A DNA stretch of 64,000 bases from GCA-2862585 sp036340235 (GCA_036340235.1 JAYYZE010000036.1:120842-184841), one strand, 5' to 3'. Counted from the first letter of the stretch, positions 23,789-33,106 are shown. Notes: generated from the sequence alone by a model not told the origin. Made by a program: numbers and translations.

Positions 23789-24889
23789 ATGGTTGATGTG
23801 CGATTTATGCTGTTCATTGTTTTTTTGTTGGCTTTTTTAGTTCAACTTTACTTTTTACTTGTAATTTTTATTCCACTTTCAAAATTTAAAGAACCGAATT
23901 CACATTTTTCTAGTGGAGTATCGGTGGTGGTTTGTGGCTATAATGAAGCAAAATATTGGAATCAGCTAGTTGATCAATTATTAAAGCAAGACTATGAACA
24001 ATATGAAATTGTTTTAGTAAACGATCAATCAACTGACGATACCAAATATATTTTTAAGCAATGGGAGGGGCATCCAAAAATTAAAATTGTCAATATTGCG
24101 AAGGATATTAAAAAAGGAATTGGCAAAAAATTTGCATTGACTTTGGGTATTAAAGCTGCTAAATATGAGTATTTACTTTTGACAGATGCGGATTGCTTAC
24201 CTAAAAATCAGTATTGGATACGGTCTATGACTCAGCATTTCTCTAACAAAGAAATCGTACTTGGTTATGGCGGCTATTACAAGCAGAAGGGACTTTTGAA
24301 TCAACTCATTCGTTTTGATACATTTTTAGTTGCGTTACAATATTTTTCATTTGCATTAAAAGGTCGTGCTTATATGGGTGTTGGAAGAAATTTGGCGTAT
24401 AAAAAATCTGTATTTTTTGATAATAGAGGATTTGCTTCTCACCTTCATATTCCGTCTGGCGATGACGATTTGTTTATAAAAGAGGTTAGTAATTCAACGA
24501 ATACAGCAATTATTTTAGATGCTAATTCGCATACACTTTCAGAACCAAAAACTTCATATTTGGCTTGGATACAACAAAAAACAAGACATATTACCACGGC
24601 TAGTCACTATAAACTATATCATCAATGCTTGCTTGCTGCTTGGTCGACTAGTCAACTACTATTTTGGGTATTGTTTATAGTTATGCTAAGCACAGACTAC
24701 TTTAGATTGTATGGCATCGCATTGTTTTTTATCAGATTAGTGGTTCAATTGATAATTATTAGACCAATAATGAAAAAAATAGATGAAGAAGATCTTATTT
24801 TTTACTACCCCTTTTTAGAAATTATTCTTAATGTATTTTACCTTATATTTATGCTCAATAGACTCATTTTTAGAAAACAATTTTGGTAA
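23789..24889 (+). CDS. Family 2 glycosyltransferase, membrane-anchored
   Basis: This 366-residue GT-A enzyme has an N-terminal membrane helix (about residues 5-27). The nucleotide-sugar-binding domain has VVVCGYNEA and LVNDQSTDDT, the metal motif TDADC, the acceptor motif GDDD and a QQKTRH motif. Three C-terminal helices follow. It probably builds or modifies a cell-surface polysaccharide or glycolipid; the substrates are unknown. The ATG at 23789 is preferred over a TTG at 23771. Its end overlaps the start of the sigma factor gene by seven bases. Confidence 0.85.
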   Translation: MVDVRFMLFIVFLLAFLVQLYFLLVIFIPLSKFKEPNSHFSSGVSVVVCGYNEAKYWNQLVDQLLKQDYEQYEIVLVNDQSTDDTKYIFKQWEGHPKIKIVNIAKDIKKGIGKKFALTLGIKAAKYEYLLLTDADCLPKNQYWIRSMTQHFSNKEIVLGYGGYYKQKGLLNQLIRFDTFLVALQYFSFALKGRAYMGVGRNLAYKKSVFFDNRGFASHLHIPSGDDDLFIKEVSNSTNTAIILDANSHTLSEPKTSYLAWIQQKTRHITTASHYKLYHQCLLAAWSTSQLLFWVLFIVMLSTDYFRLYGIALFFIRLVVQLIIIRPIMKKIDEEDLIFYYPFLEIILNVFYLIFMLNRLIFRKQFW

Positions 24890-25488
24890 ATAAAAAGCTA
24901 ACAGATAAAGCAAAAGAGGATTTGATTCTTGTCAAGAGTGCCTTGGACAACACCGATGCAAGAGCGTTTTCAAAACTATTATCAAAATATCGAGACCCTA
25001 TTTATTTTAAATTACTAGAAATGTTGAATGATAAGGAGCTTGCTCAGGAACTTACCATAGAATCGTTTGGCAAAGCATTTAATAATTTATCTACTTACTC
25101 ATCAACTTATGCATTTAGTACGTGGTTGTTTTCAATTGCAAAAAATCATTGCATAGACTTTCTCAGAAAGAAAAAAAACAGGACTGTTTCAATAGATGAT
25201 TTGATTGATCAAGAGGATGGAAATTCTTTACATATTGATATAAAAGACCAAAAGCCCGCCCCCGATGACTACCTGATCAAAAAACAGCGTATTCAGTTTT
25301 TAAGAAATTTGGTAGATCAGCTTGATCCAAAATATCGGTTGTTAGTGAGGTTAAGGTATTTTAAGGAGCTCAGTTATGACGAAATTGCTCAAGAGCTAAA
25401 TTTACCTTTAGGAACTGTAAAAGCACAATTACACCGTTCCAGGGAATATTTGTTTAAACTCCTTTCAGGCAAAAAAGACATTATTTGA
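24883..25488 (+). CDS. Sigma-70 family (ECF-type) RNA polymerase sigma factor
   Basis: This 201-residue protein has sigma region 2 (about residues 25-95: YSSTYAFSTWLFSIAKNHCIDFLRKKK) and region 4 (about 140-195: YFKELSYDEIAQELNLPLGTVKAQLHRSREYLFKLL). There is no region 3, as in ECF factors. No anti-sigma gene is adjacent. The only plausible start is TTG at 24883, which overlaps the upstream glycosyltransferase stop; the next Met falls inside region 2. Its regulon is unknown. Confidence 0.9.
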   Translation: MVNKKLTDKAKEDLILVKSALDNTDARAFSKLLSKYRDPIYFKLLEMLNDKELAQELTIESFGKAFNNLSTYSSTYAFSTWLFSIAKNHCIDFLRKKKNRTVSIDDLIDQEDGNSLHIDIKDQKPAPDDYLIKKQRIQFLRNLVDQLDPKYRLLVRLRYFKELSYDEIAQELNLPLGTVKAQLHRSREYLFKLLSGKKDII

Positions 25489-26111
25489 TATCTATTATTC
25501 TAAAATATTTTGCTGATTTGTCAGATCGTCAAATCGATCAATTTGACTCAATGTATACTTTATATACTGATTGGAACTCCAAGATTAATGTAATCTCTAG
25601 AAAAGACATGGATTACTTTTTTGAGCGGCACGTTTTGCATTCTTTGGCCATTTCAAAGATAATTTCTTTTGTAGATGGTACACAAGTACTGGATGTTGGA
25701 ACCGGTGGCGGCTTCCCTGGCATTCCGCTATCTATCTTATTTCCAAATACTCACTTTTGTTTGGTAGATAGTATAGGTAAAAAGATAAAAGTGGTAAATG
25801 ATGTGAGTAATAAGTTGCAATTAAACAATGTGACAGCCATACATGAAAGGGTTGAAAACATTGATCAGCATTTTGAATTTGTGGTAAGTCGGGCAGTAAC
25901 CAATATGCCGCAATTTTTTAGTTTGGTCTCGCATCGCTTTTTAACTAAACAAAGGAACAAACTAGCGAATGGGATTCTATATCTTAAAGGTGGTGATTTA
26001 TCAAACGAAATGGCTCTTATTAGTCGTCCTTATCAGTGTTTTGATCTTTATGAGCATTTTCAAGAGGAATTTTTCAAGACCAAAAGGGTTGTTTATATAC
26101 CTATGGTTTAG
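25485..26111 (+). CDS. rsmG: 16S rRNA (guanine(527)-N7)-methyltransferase RsmG
   Basis: This 208-residue SAM enzyme methylates G527 in the 530 loop of 16S rRNA. The SAM site is VLDVGTGGGFPGIPLSILFP, followed by LVDSIGKKIKVVNDV, the adenine-contact stretch and a VVSRAVTNMPQF motif typical of RsmG. The start is a TTG at 25485 that overlaps the stop of the sigma factor gene (TTGA). No in-frame ATG is available before the conserved region. The 3' end is two bases from the convergent methyltransferase gene. Confidence 0.93.
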   Translation: MISIILKYFADLSDRQIDQFDSMYTLYTDWNSKINVISRKDMDYFFERHVLHSLAISKIISFVDGTQVLDVGTGGGFPGIPLSILFPNTHFCLVDSIGKKIKVVNDVSNKLQLNNVTAIHERVENIDQHFEFVVSRAVTNMPQFFSLVSHRFLTKQRNKLANGILYLKGGDLSNEMALISRPYQCFDLYEHFQEEFFKTKRVVYIPMV

Positions 26112-26113
26112 GC

Positions 26114-26881
26114 TTATATCTTTTTACACAAGTAAATAAGTTCGTTTTTCGGTAAAGCATAACGTTCAACTAGTTTAGGGTCCAGTTTGTTAATGAAATC
26201 GTCTTCGATTACCTGAAAGCCAGCAGACATTAATTTTTTACCATAATCCAATCCATATAACCTCAAATGATCACTTTGCCAGTAGTGTTTTTCTCTCTCT
26301 TTGGGTTCTGTGATGTTGGGATCCTCAAGTGTTTTTTGACTATTGTAATCTATTGGTACTTGAAAAATTCCCCATCCACCTTTTTTCATTACTCTAAAAA
26401 ATTCAGACATTACTTTAGCATCGTCTTCAACATGTTCAAGCACGTGATTACACATTACGACATCGAAGCTGTCTGATGGAAATGGAATGTCATGAACATC
26501 CATTTTGACGTCTGCCCAAGGAGAATTCAAGTCGGCGGTGATGTAATCGATGTTTTCAAGTTGTTTGAATCGATTTATGAAACAAAATTCGGGAGCAATG
26601 TGGAGGAAGCGAATATTGTCAGAAAAAAAAGTGGTCTTTTGTTTCAAATATAACCAGATGAGTCTATGTCTTTCCAATGACAAACTATTAGGGGCAAGTG
26701 CGTTTTCTCTAGCGTTAATGCGCCCATAAGGTAATAGTTTTCTGTAAGTAATGCCATTTATTGGGTCTTCAAAATTGTTGCCTCTTACGAATATGGAATA
26801 GAAACTAAGAAAGAAATGGCTAACATGATGTAAATAGTGTCGGGGGATAAAACGCGTAACTAAGCTAATGATTAATTTCAT
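26114..26881 (-). CDS. Class I SAM-dependent methyltransferase (type 11)
   Basis: This 255-residue protein has a Methyltransf_11 fold. LHIAPEF takes the place of the usual glycine-rich motif I, followed by the acidic YITADLN. The motif DIPFPSDSFDVVMCNHVLEHVED and the post-motif GGWGIFQVPIDY complete the fold. The first ~55 residues (LVTRFIPRHYLHHVSHFF) look amphipathic and may associate with membrane. The substrate is unknown. It starts four bases after the ABC transporter stop, so the two may be co-expressed. Confidence 0.83.
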   Translation of the reverse strand: MKLIISLVTRFIPRHYLHHVSHFFLSFYSIFVRGNNFEDPINGITYRKLLPYGRINARENALAPNSLSLERHRLIWLYLKQKTTFFSDNIRFLHIAPEFCFINRFKQLENIDYITADLNSPWADVKMDVHDIPFPSDSFDVVMCNHVLEHVEDDAKVMSEFFRVMKKGGWGIFQVPIDYNSQKTLEDPNITEPKEREKHYWQSDHLRLYGLDYGKKLMSAGFQVIEDDFINKLDPKLVERYALPKNELIYLCKKI

Positions 26882-26885
26882 TGTT

Positions 26886-28634
26886 TTAAGGATTAAATTG
26901 AAGTTGGCTAAGGTGATTGTACAAGCCTTGTTTTTTTTCTAGTTCATGATGATTTCCTTGTTCAACAATTCGTCCTTTGTCTATTACTAAAATACAATCG
27001 GCTTTTTTTATGGTTGATAAACGGTGTGCTATGACGATGGTCGTTCTGCCAATCATAAGTCGGCCCATGGCTTGTTGAACAAGCTTTTCGGATTCTGAAT
27101 CTAAGGCGGAAGTAGCTTCATCCATTATTAGGATTTTAGGATTTTTGAGTAGGGCACGTGCAATAGCTATTCGTTGTCGTTGACCGCCTGACAGTTGTAT
27201 GCCTCTCTCGCCAACTAGTGTATCCATTTTTTCTGGAAATTCATTGATAAAGTCGTAAGCGTTGGCGTTGATTGCAGCTTGTTCGATTTCTTTATCACTT
27301 GCTTGTAAATTACCGTAAGCTATGTTTTCTTTTATACTACCGCCAAATAGTATTACATCTTGAGGTACTAGGGCAATTTGTTGTCTTAGGTGATGAAGGT
27401 CGTAATCATTGATGTCATTGTTGTCAATAACTAGTTGCCCCTTTTCTATTTTATAAAATCCCAATAGCAAGGATGCTATGGTTGTTTTGCCTGCGCCACT
27501 GGGTCCTACAATGGCTATAAACTGTCCTTTTTTGATGATAAAACTAAGATGGTCAATGACAGTTATATTGGGTCTTGAAGGATATGAAAAGGAGAGGTTT
27601 TGAAAGTGGATTTCACCTTCTTTAATTTCATTATTCAGGTTGGTATTGTTGCCAATAACTTCTTTTTCTTCTTCTAAGATGTCCAATAAATGTTCGGTTG
27701 AGCCTATGGCTTTTTGAAGTTTACTGTAGATATCGGCCATGCCACCTACAGATGAACCAATAAACACGGAATAAAGAACAAATGTAAATAATTGACCAAT
27801 GGATAGCTGACCAGAATTTATCATAAGAACACCAAACCATATGACCGCCACAATTGAGCCGAATAAACAAAAGATAATAAAGGATGCAAAAGCACCTCTA
27901 TATCGACCCCCTTTTTGAGCAATGTTTTTTACTTGATTGGTTTTCTCTTTGTATCTATTAATTTCAAAAAATTCATTAGTAAACGCTTTGACATTAGCAA
28001 TACCTTGTAGGGTCTCTTCAATGATGGTATTGGATTCAGCCACTTTTTGTTGAACTTCTTTAGAAAAACGCTTTATATATCGACCAAAAAAAACAGCGGC
28101 AAGCATCATTACAGGCACTAGTGCCAGCATAAATAGTGTTAGCTTGACTGAGGTCACTGACAAAAAAATAATACCACCAATAATAATTAATACTTGACGT
28201 ATAAATTCGGCAATGTCAGTGGTAAATGTTTCTTGAAGCAAGGCAATATCTGCTGCAATTCTACTATTTAGTTCGCCCACTCTTTTTTTCGACAAAAAGG
28301 GCATAGGTAACATTATCAAATGGGCATAAGTTTGTTGCCTTAATACGGCTAGTGTTTTTTCAGTGACATTTACAAAGATCACAATTCTGAAGTAGGAAAA
28401 TACAGCTTGTAATGCAAACAAAAGTAAAAGCCAGAGGGCAATTTGATTGATATTGTTTACTACTGATTCATTGGCGGCGTCTACCAAATTCCCCATAAGA
28501 GCTGGAAAAATCAATGAGGTTAAAGTAGATAGCAATAAAAAAATCAAACCAATTGAAAACTCAAGTTTGTGAGGTTTGAGAAAACCAAATAATCTTGAAG
28601 CTCTTTTTAAAGTGGACATCTTTTTTTCTTTCAT
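26886..28634 (-). CDS. ABC exporter, fused permease-ATPase (MsbA-like)
   Basis: This 582-residue half-transporter has six transmembrane helices (about residues 15-310). The nucleotide-binding domain has Walker A GPSGAGKTT, Q-loop PQDVILFG, signature LSGGQRQR and Walker B ILIMDEATSAL, then the H-loop AHR. It is closest in architecture to lipid or multidrug exporters such as MsbA/BmrA; the substrate is not determined. I start at the ATG at 28634, 14 bases after a perfect -7 box; the longer reading to 28670 would precede that promoter. Confidence 0.92.
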   Translation of the reverse strand: MKEKKMSTLKRASRLFGFLKPHKLEFSIGLIFLLLSTLTSLIFPALMGNLVDAANESVVNNINQIALWLLLLFALQAVFSYFRIVIFVNVTEKTLAVLRQQTYAHLIMLPMPFLSKKRVGELNSRIAADIALLQETFTTDIAEFIRQVLIIIGGIIFLSVTSVKLTLFMLALVPVMMLAAVFFGRYIKRFSKEVQQKVAESNTIIEETLQGIANVKAFTNEFFEINRYKEKTNQVKNIAQKGGRYRGAFASFIIFCLFGSIVAVIWFGVLMINSGQLSIGQLFTFVLYSVFIGSSVGGMADIYSKLQKAIGSTEHLLDILEEEKEVIGNNTNLNNEIKEGEIHFQNLSFSYPSRPNITVIDHLSFIIKKGQFIAIVGPSGAGKTTIASLLLGFYKIEKGQLVIDNNDINDYDLHHLRQQIALVPQDVILFGGSIKENIAYGNLQASDKEIEQAAINANAYDFINEFPEKMDTLVGERGIQLSGGQRQRIAIARALLKNPKILIMDEATSALDSESEKLVQQAMGRLMIGRTTIVIAHRLSTIKKADCILVIDKGRIVEQGNHHELEKKQGLYNHLSQLQFNP

Positions 28635-28648
28635 AATCAAGAGTGATG

Positions 28649-28656
28649 CAAATATA
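28649..28656 (-). promoter_or_regulatory. -7 element of the ABC exporter gene
   Basis: TATATTTG on the minus strand is a perfect TAnnTTTG match, 14 bases before the ATG at 28634. Confidence 0.6.
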
Positions 28657-28791
28657 CTATTATGTGTCACAAAATATGCCCTTTATATTTCCAAAACCTT
28701 AGTTCTCATTTCATAATATTATTTTTCAAATTTTAAGAGCTATTTGTACCTATCTAACATTTTCAATTATTAGAAATGTAACTTTTTAACT

Positions 28792-28799
28792 TAAATTTG
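28792..28799 (+). promoter_or_regulatory. -7 element of the TIGR03643 gene
   Basis: TAAATTTG matches the consensus. It contains the TTG at 28797, which would otherwise be taken as the start of the following gene. Confidence 0.5.
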
Positions 28800-28841
28800 T
28801 ACCACAATGATACAATCAAACTAATTTCTTATTATAAAGAA

Positions 28842-29084
28842 TTGAATTTTTCACAAAGGGATTTAGATAGAATAATTGAAATGGCGTGGGAAGATAGGAC
28901 GCCATTTGAGGCCATTGAGTTACAGTTTAAAATCAAGGAAAACGACGTTCGTCAGCTTATGAGAAAACACATGAAACCCTCTTCATTCATCATGTGGCGC
29001 AAACGGGTTAAGAAAAGACGTACAAAACACTTGCTACTTAGAGGCTTTCAAAAAGGCCGTTTTAAATCCCAAAATCAGAAATAG
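28842..29084 (+). CDS. TIGR03643 family protein (DUF2805)
   Basis: This is a small basic conserved protein of unknown function. LDRIIEMAWEDRTPFEAIELQF and MRKHMKPSSFIMWRKRV are the family signature, and the tail is Arg/Lys rich, suggesting nucleic-acid or ribosome contact (inference). The frame is open from a TTG at 28797, but that codon lies inside a perfect -7 promoter box. I prefer the TTG at 28842 (MNFSQRDLDRII), where family similarity begins, giving 80 residues. Its stop abuts that of the convergent thioredoxin-like gene. Confidence 0.75.
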   Translation: MNFSQRDLDRIIEMAWEDRTPFEAIELQFKIKENDVRQLMRKHMKPSSFIMWRKRVKKRRTKHLLLRGFQKGRFKSQNQK

Positions 29085-29600
29085 TTATTTTTTTAATTCC
29101 TTATCAATGATTTCTATCATTTTTTTAAACTCGTAGGGATTAAACAAGCGTGTAAGGAATATGATGTTTCCTTCTTTGTCAAGTACGATATTTCTTGTTA
29201 CCCCAGCTTTTGGTATGGTAAATTGTTCAAAAACCATTCCTTTTTTATCCAATGCCATAGGGTAGGTGATTTTGGTGTCTTTTATAAATTGCTTGACTTT
29301 TTCAGTGGGCTCTTTTAAATCTATGCCTAAGAGTATGAAGTCATCACCCTTGAAACGTTGCCACACCTCTTTTTCTAAATGAGGCATTTCTTTTTTGCAA
29401 ACACTACACCAAGAGGCTGTGAATTGTATGACACTTACTTTACCTTTAAGATCGTCGTTAGAAATAAAATCACCGTCGGTGAGTGGTAATTCAAATATAG
29501 GTACTTTGTCCCCTACTTTTACCTTAAAGCCTCTTTCAGGACCCTCTTGCGAAAAAAATGAAAATGATAAGATAGTAAAAAGAAATAGAAAGTGGGGCAT
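29085..29600 (-). CDS. TlpA/ResA-like thiol-disulfide protein
   Basis: This 171-residue thioredoxin-fold protein has an N-terminal signal peptide (hydrophobic to about residue 17, FSFFSQ). An AhpC/TSA-type region follows with the redox motif TASWCSVCKKE (CxxC) and a cis-Pro loop TIPKAGVTRNIV. It probably acts as a reductant or oxidoreductase in the periplasm. It is the last gene of the run beginning with the transketolase N-terminal gene; the aminotransferase stop is six bases upstream. Confidence 0.88.
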   Translation of the reverse strand: MPHFLFLFTILSFSFFSQEGPERGFKVKVGDKVPIFELPLTDGDFISNDDLKGKVSVIQFTASWCSVCKKEMPHLEKEVWQRFKGDDFILLGIDLKEPTEKVKQFIKDTKITYPMALDKKGMVFEQFTIPKAGVTRNIVLDKEGNIIFLTRLFNPYEFKKMIEIIDKELKK

Positions 29601-29606
29601 AGCTGT

Positions 29607-30827
29607 TTAAATTTCGTCAAGTATATGTTGGATTTTTTGGCAAGCGTACAGTATTTCTTCTTTAGAAATAATAAGTGGAGGAGAGAGTCTAACACATTTG
29701 TCATTGAACAAAAAGAAGAACATTATCAAACCGTATTCATACCCTTTTTGTACTACTTTTTGACATATTTCAGCAGATTCCAATTCAATGCCTAACATAA
29801 GTCCCATGCCCTTAATGGATTTGATTTTAGGATGATTGAGATGCGTCCTGAATAGGTTTTCCTTGTCAAAAATGCTTGAAATAATACTATTATCGTTAAT
29901 TAAAGTATCCAAAGTGGCAAGTGATGCAGCACAACACACTGGATGACCTCCAAATGTGGTGATATGACCTAATTTTGGTTGGTGTTTAATAGTGTCCATA
30001 TTTTCTTTAGAGCTAATAAAACAGCCAATTGGCATGCCACCTCCCATCCCTTTTGCAAGACATAAAATATCTGGAATAACCTGGAATGTATCCAAAGCGA
30101 AAATCTGACCTGTTCTCCCAAAACCAGTTTGTATTTCATCAAAAATTAAGAGAGTGCCAGTACAATCGCACCGTTTTCTTATTGCCGAAAGCCAACCTTT
30201 TGGCGGAAGTGTAAAACCGGTAGCCCCTTGAATAGGTTCAACAATTACAGCTGCCGTATTTTCATCAATAGTGTCGAGTTGTTCAAAGCTTCCATAATCT
30301 AGCAAATGGCAATCGGGTAACAATGGTCGATACTTAGTCTTGTATAGTTCTTTTCCCATGATGCTCAGCGCTCCATGCGTGCTCCCATGATAACTATTAT
30401 TGAAAGATATTATTTGTCTTCGACCGCTGATTCGTTTGGCAAGTTTCATAGCGCCTTCAATGGCCTCTGTGCCAGAGTTTACTATGTATGTACAATTGAG
30501 CGAAGCGGGTAGTAGGTCAATTAATCGCTTGGAAAGTTTGTATTGGGGGGATTGCACATATTCGCCATAGACCATAACATGAGCGTATTTTTCTAATTGT
30601 TGAACTGTACTACTCACTATTTTGGGGTGGCCATGGCCTAGTGTACATGCAGATACGCCAGCTACCAAATCCAAATATTTGTTTTGATCAATGTCATATA
30701 TGTACATTCCCTTAGCGTGTGATATTTCCATACCATTTGCATATGGAGTGGTTTGGGCTTGATGGTTAAAAAAAAATTGTTGCCCTTCTGTGTGTTTATT
30801 TTCTTTCAATTGATCGGATACAAGCAT
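29607..30827 (-). CDS. Class III PLP-dependent aminotransferase (acetylornithine-type)
   Basis: This 406-residue enzyme belongs to the acetylornithine/4-aminobutyrate/ornithine aminotransferase group. NSGTEAIEGAMKLAKR binds the PLP phosphate, IIVEPIQG-like VIVEPIQG and FDEIQTGFGRTG give the PLP-pyridine Asp, and LAKGMGGGMPIG holds the Schiff-base Lys. TTFGGHPVCCAA is the usual substrate-loop segment. The specific amino donor cannot be told, and no arginine or GABA genes are nearby. Its start overlaps the 3' end of the transketolase C-terminal gene by 32 bases. Confidence 0.88.
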   Translation of the reverse strand: MLVSDQLKENKHTEGQQFFFNHQAQTTPYANGMEISHAKGMYIYDIDQNKYLDLVAGVSACTLGHGHPKIVSSTVQQLEKYAHVMVYGEYVQSPQYKLSKRLIDLLPASLNCTYIVNSGTEAIEGAMKLAKRISGRRQIISFNNSYHGSTHGALSIMGKELYKTKYRPLLPDCHLLDYGSFEQLDTIDENTAAVIVEPIQGATGFTLPPKGWLSAIRKRCDCTGTLLIFDEIQTGFGRTGQIFALDTFQVIPDILCLAKGMGGGMPIGCFISSKENMDTIKHQPKLGHITTFGGHPVCCAASLATLDTLINDNSIISSIFDKENLFRTHLNHPKIKSIKGMGLMLGIELESAEICQKVVQKGYEYGLIMFFFLFNDKCVRLSPPLIISKEEILYACQKIQHILDEI

Positions 30828-31731
30828 TTACAATGTTAATGGCCTTAAGACCATATTTTTCAAGAAGCTCATCGGGTTTGCCACTTTCGCCAAATGAATC
30901 ATCTACCCCAATCATTTCGATGGGTGTAGGCCTCACACTAGCAAGATATTGAGCAATGCTATCGCCAAGACCGCCATTCAGCATGTGCTCCTCAGCCGTT
31001 ACTACGCAATGTGTTTTTTTAACTGATTGTAAGATAGCGTCTTTGTCCAAGGGTTTTATGGTGTGAACGTTGATTACTTCTGCACTTATTCCTTTTTCAA
31101 TTAATAGTTTGTGAGCCTCTATGGCTTCCCATAGAAGATGTCCCGTGGCAAATATGCTAACATCGGTGCCTTCTTGCATTAGTAAAGCTTTGCCAATTTC
31201 AAAAGGTTGATTTTCTGCAGTAAAGTTTGGAACTTTTGGTCGACCGAAACGCAAATAGACAGGTCCAATATGATCGGCAATGGCAATGGTGGCTGCTTTG
31301 GTTTGGTTGTAGTCGCAAGTGTTAATAACGGTCATTCCTGGCAGCATTTTCATCATGCCGATATCCTCTAATACCTGATGAGTTGCACCATCCTCTCCCA
31401 ATGTAAGACCAGCGTGCGAAGCACATATTTTTACATTCTTTCCAGAATACGCAATCGATTGCCTAATTTGGTCATAAACTCTGGAAGTTGAAAAGTTGGC
31501 AAAGGTGCCGGTAAAGGGAATCTGACCACCAATGGTTAAGCCAGCAGCTATTCCCATCATGTTGGCTTCCGCTATGCCAACTTGAAAAAAACGTTCTGGA
31601 TGGTTCTTGGCAAAGTCGTTCATTTTTAAAGATCCAGTCAGGTCGGCGCACAGAGCTACTACCTTAGGATTTATTTTGCCTAAGTGGCTGAGCCCAGCTC
31701 CGAATCCAGATCTAGTGTCTTTTAAATCCAT
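30796..31731 (-). CDS. Transketolase, C-terminal (pyrimidine-binding) subunit
   Basis: This 311-residue protein corresponds to the second half of transketolase, with the Pyr and C-terminal domains. SHAGLTLGEDGATHQVLEDI carries the catalytic His/Glu region, and VYLRFGRPKVP and TAEEHMLNGGLGDSIA are typical of split transketolases. It must pair with the N-terminal subunit encoded at 33107-33946 to bind ThDP at the interface. A VWA gene sits between the two with only 1- and 3-base spacers. Confidence 0.93.
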   Translation of the reverse strand: MDLKDTRSGFGAGLSHLGKINPKVVALCADLTGSLKMNDFAKNHPERFFQVGIAEANMMGIAAGLTIGGQIPFTGTFANFSTSRVYDQIRQSIAYSGKNVKICASHAGLTLGEDGATHQVLEDIGMMKMLPGMTVINTCDYNQTKAATIAIADHIGPVYLRFGRPKVPNFTAENQPFEIGKALLMQEGTDVSIFATGHLLWEAIEAHKLLIEKGISAEVINVHTIKPLDKDAILQSVKKTHCVVTAEEHMLNGGLGDSIAQYLASVRPTPIEMIGVDDSFGESGKPDELLEKYGLKAINIVNACIRSIERK

Positions 31732-31732
31732 T

Positions 31733-33103
31733 TTATAGTTTTATTGATACTGTTTTTAGTGAGGTTACACGAAACTCTTTTTCTTTTGTAAATGCGCTCT
31801 GCATGGCGTTTTTAGCTCGATAAATGATTTTATATTTTCCTGGTAAGAGATAAAGACTTTGTTTGCCTTTGTTGGGCTTAAGATCGCACAACCATTCTAA
31901 TTCATTACCCATCTTGAAAAGACTTCCATATCCACTAGAAGAAAATGAAACAACCACAAGTCCAGATTCAGGTATTTGCACCTTGGTAAGTTCGCTTTGT
32001 TTGATTTCTACAGTTTGATATATTCTTGGAAGCGTAAGAATTTCTAAGTCATATGTACCAGTAATGTATCGTTGTTTCGTGTTAATTTCTTGAATATTTA
32101 GTGTTTGGTTTTGTTTGTGTTCCCTTACTATACAATTGGTATTGATTTTGGTATTTTTGGAAAGTATACTTAAATCTCCTTGAGGGGCGTAAATGGGGAT
32201 TGTGGTATGTTTGCCAGGATTTAATTTCCAACTTCCTTTAGCTTTGGCGACTGGTAGCGTATGCGCCACTACATTATAGCTAAGCACAGGGTCGAGGACT
32301 AAGGTGTCAGGATTTCCTTTACTGTTCATCGTATGAATGAAATTATATTGAAGTATTCCCGAAAAAGCATCATAAAAGCTTATGGCAACATTACTTTCAG
32401 TAGGCATTTCATTCTGGTCTAACAAATTAACCTGGGCGCTTGTTGAATTTAACACTTGAGAAACAACTACGTTTAATATTTCTTTAAACTGTTCAGAATT
32501 TTTTGCGTCATAGAAAGTACCTACACATTCAAAGTTTTTTTTGTACGATTCGCTGAGGCCAATACCGATTACAAAGGGCTTAAGTATGATTTTTTTTTGT
32601 TGGTAAAGTCTTGAAACGGAGCAAGGATCACCGCCACACTCTTCAATACCATCGGTAATGAGTATAACAACATTTCTAGAGTCACTGTCAGTTGATGGAA
32701 AATCTAACGCACCAGATTCAAGCGCTCTTGCTATGGGTGTAGTTCCTTTGGGTCTTAGTGTTTCCAATCTTTTCTTTATGGCAGTAATGGTGTTTTTACC
32801 AAAGTCGACTTCTAGTTTTGTGTCTCTACAATCTTGTGGAGGTGATGGTTTTTGGTGGCCATAGCATCTTAAACCAATTTCTAGATTATCTACCCCAACC
32901 AAGCTGTCTAGCATATTACTTAATAGAGTTTTAGCAATAGTCATCCTCGTGCTTCCTTCCCATTGGGCATACATACTTTGAGAAGCATCAAAAATAAATA
33001 ATACTCGGGTGGTTGTTTTACTCTCTTCTGATTTAGACTGATGACCAAGAATTAAGAACAATACTAACGATAAAAAGAAAATATGTTTAAAATAGACATT
33101 CAT
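31733..33103 (-). CDS. Secreted von Willebrand factor A-domain protein
   Basis: This 456-residue protein has an N-terminal signal or anchor helix (about residues 7-20). A VWA domain follows (about 30-220) with an intact MIDAS: DASQSM, the Thr of KGTTPIARAL and ITDGIEECGGDPC. The remaining ~230 residues are beta-rich with no recognised domain. Extracytoplasmic metal-dependent protein binding is the family role; the partner is unknown. It is wedged between the two transketolase half genes (3 and 1 bases) with no internal promoter seen, so all three are likely one transcript although they act in different compartments. Confidence 0.88.
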   Translation of the reverse strand: MNVYFKHIFFLSLVLFLILGHQSKSEESKTTTRVLFIFDASQSMYAQWEGSTRMTIAKTLLSNMLDSLVGVDNLEIGLRCYGHQKPSPPQDCRDTKLEVDFGKNTITAIKKRLETLRPKGTTPIARALESGALDFPSTDSDSRNVVILITDGIEECGGDPCSVSRLYQQKKIILKPFVIGIGLSESYKKNFECVGTFYDAKNSEQFKEILNVVVSQVLNSTSAQVNLLDQNEMPTESNVAISFYDAFSGILQYNFIHTMNSKGNPDTLVLDPVLSYNVVAHTLPVAKAKGSWKLNPGKHTTIPIYAPQGDLSILSKNTKINTNCIVREHKQNQTLNIQEINTKQRYITGTYDLEILTLPRIYQTVEIKQSELTKVQIPESGLVVVSFSSSGYGSLFKMGNELEWLCDLKPNKGKQSLYLLPGKYKIIYRAKNAMQSAFTKEKEFRVTSLKTVSIKL

Positions 33104-33106
33104 AGT

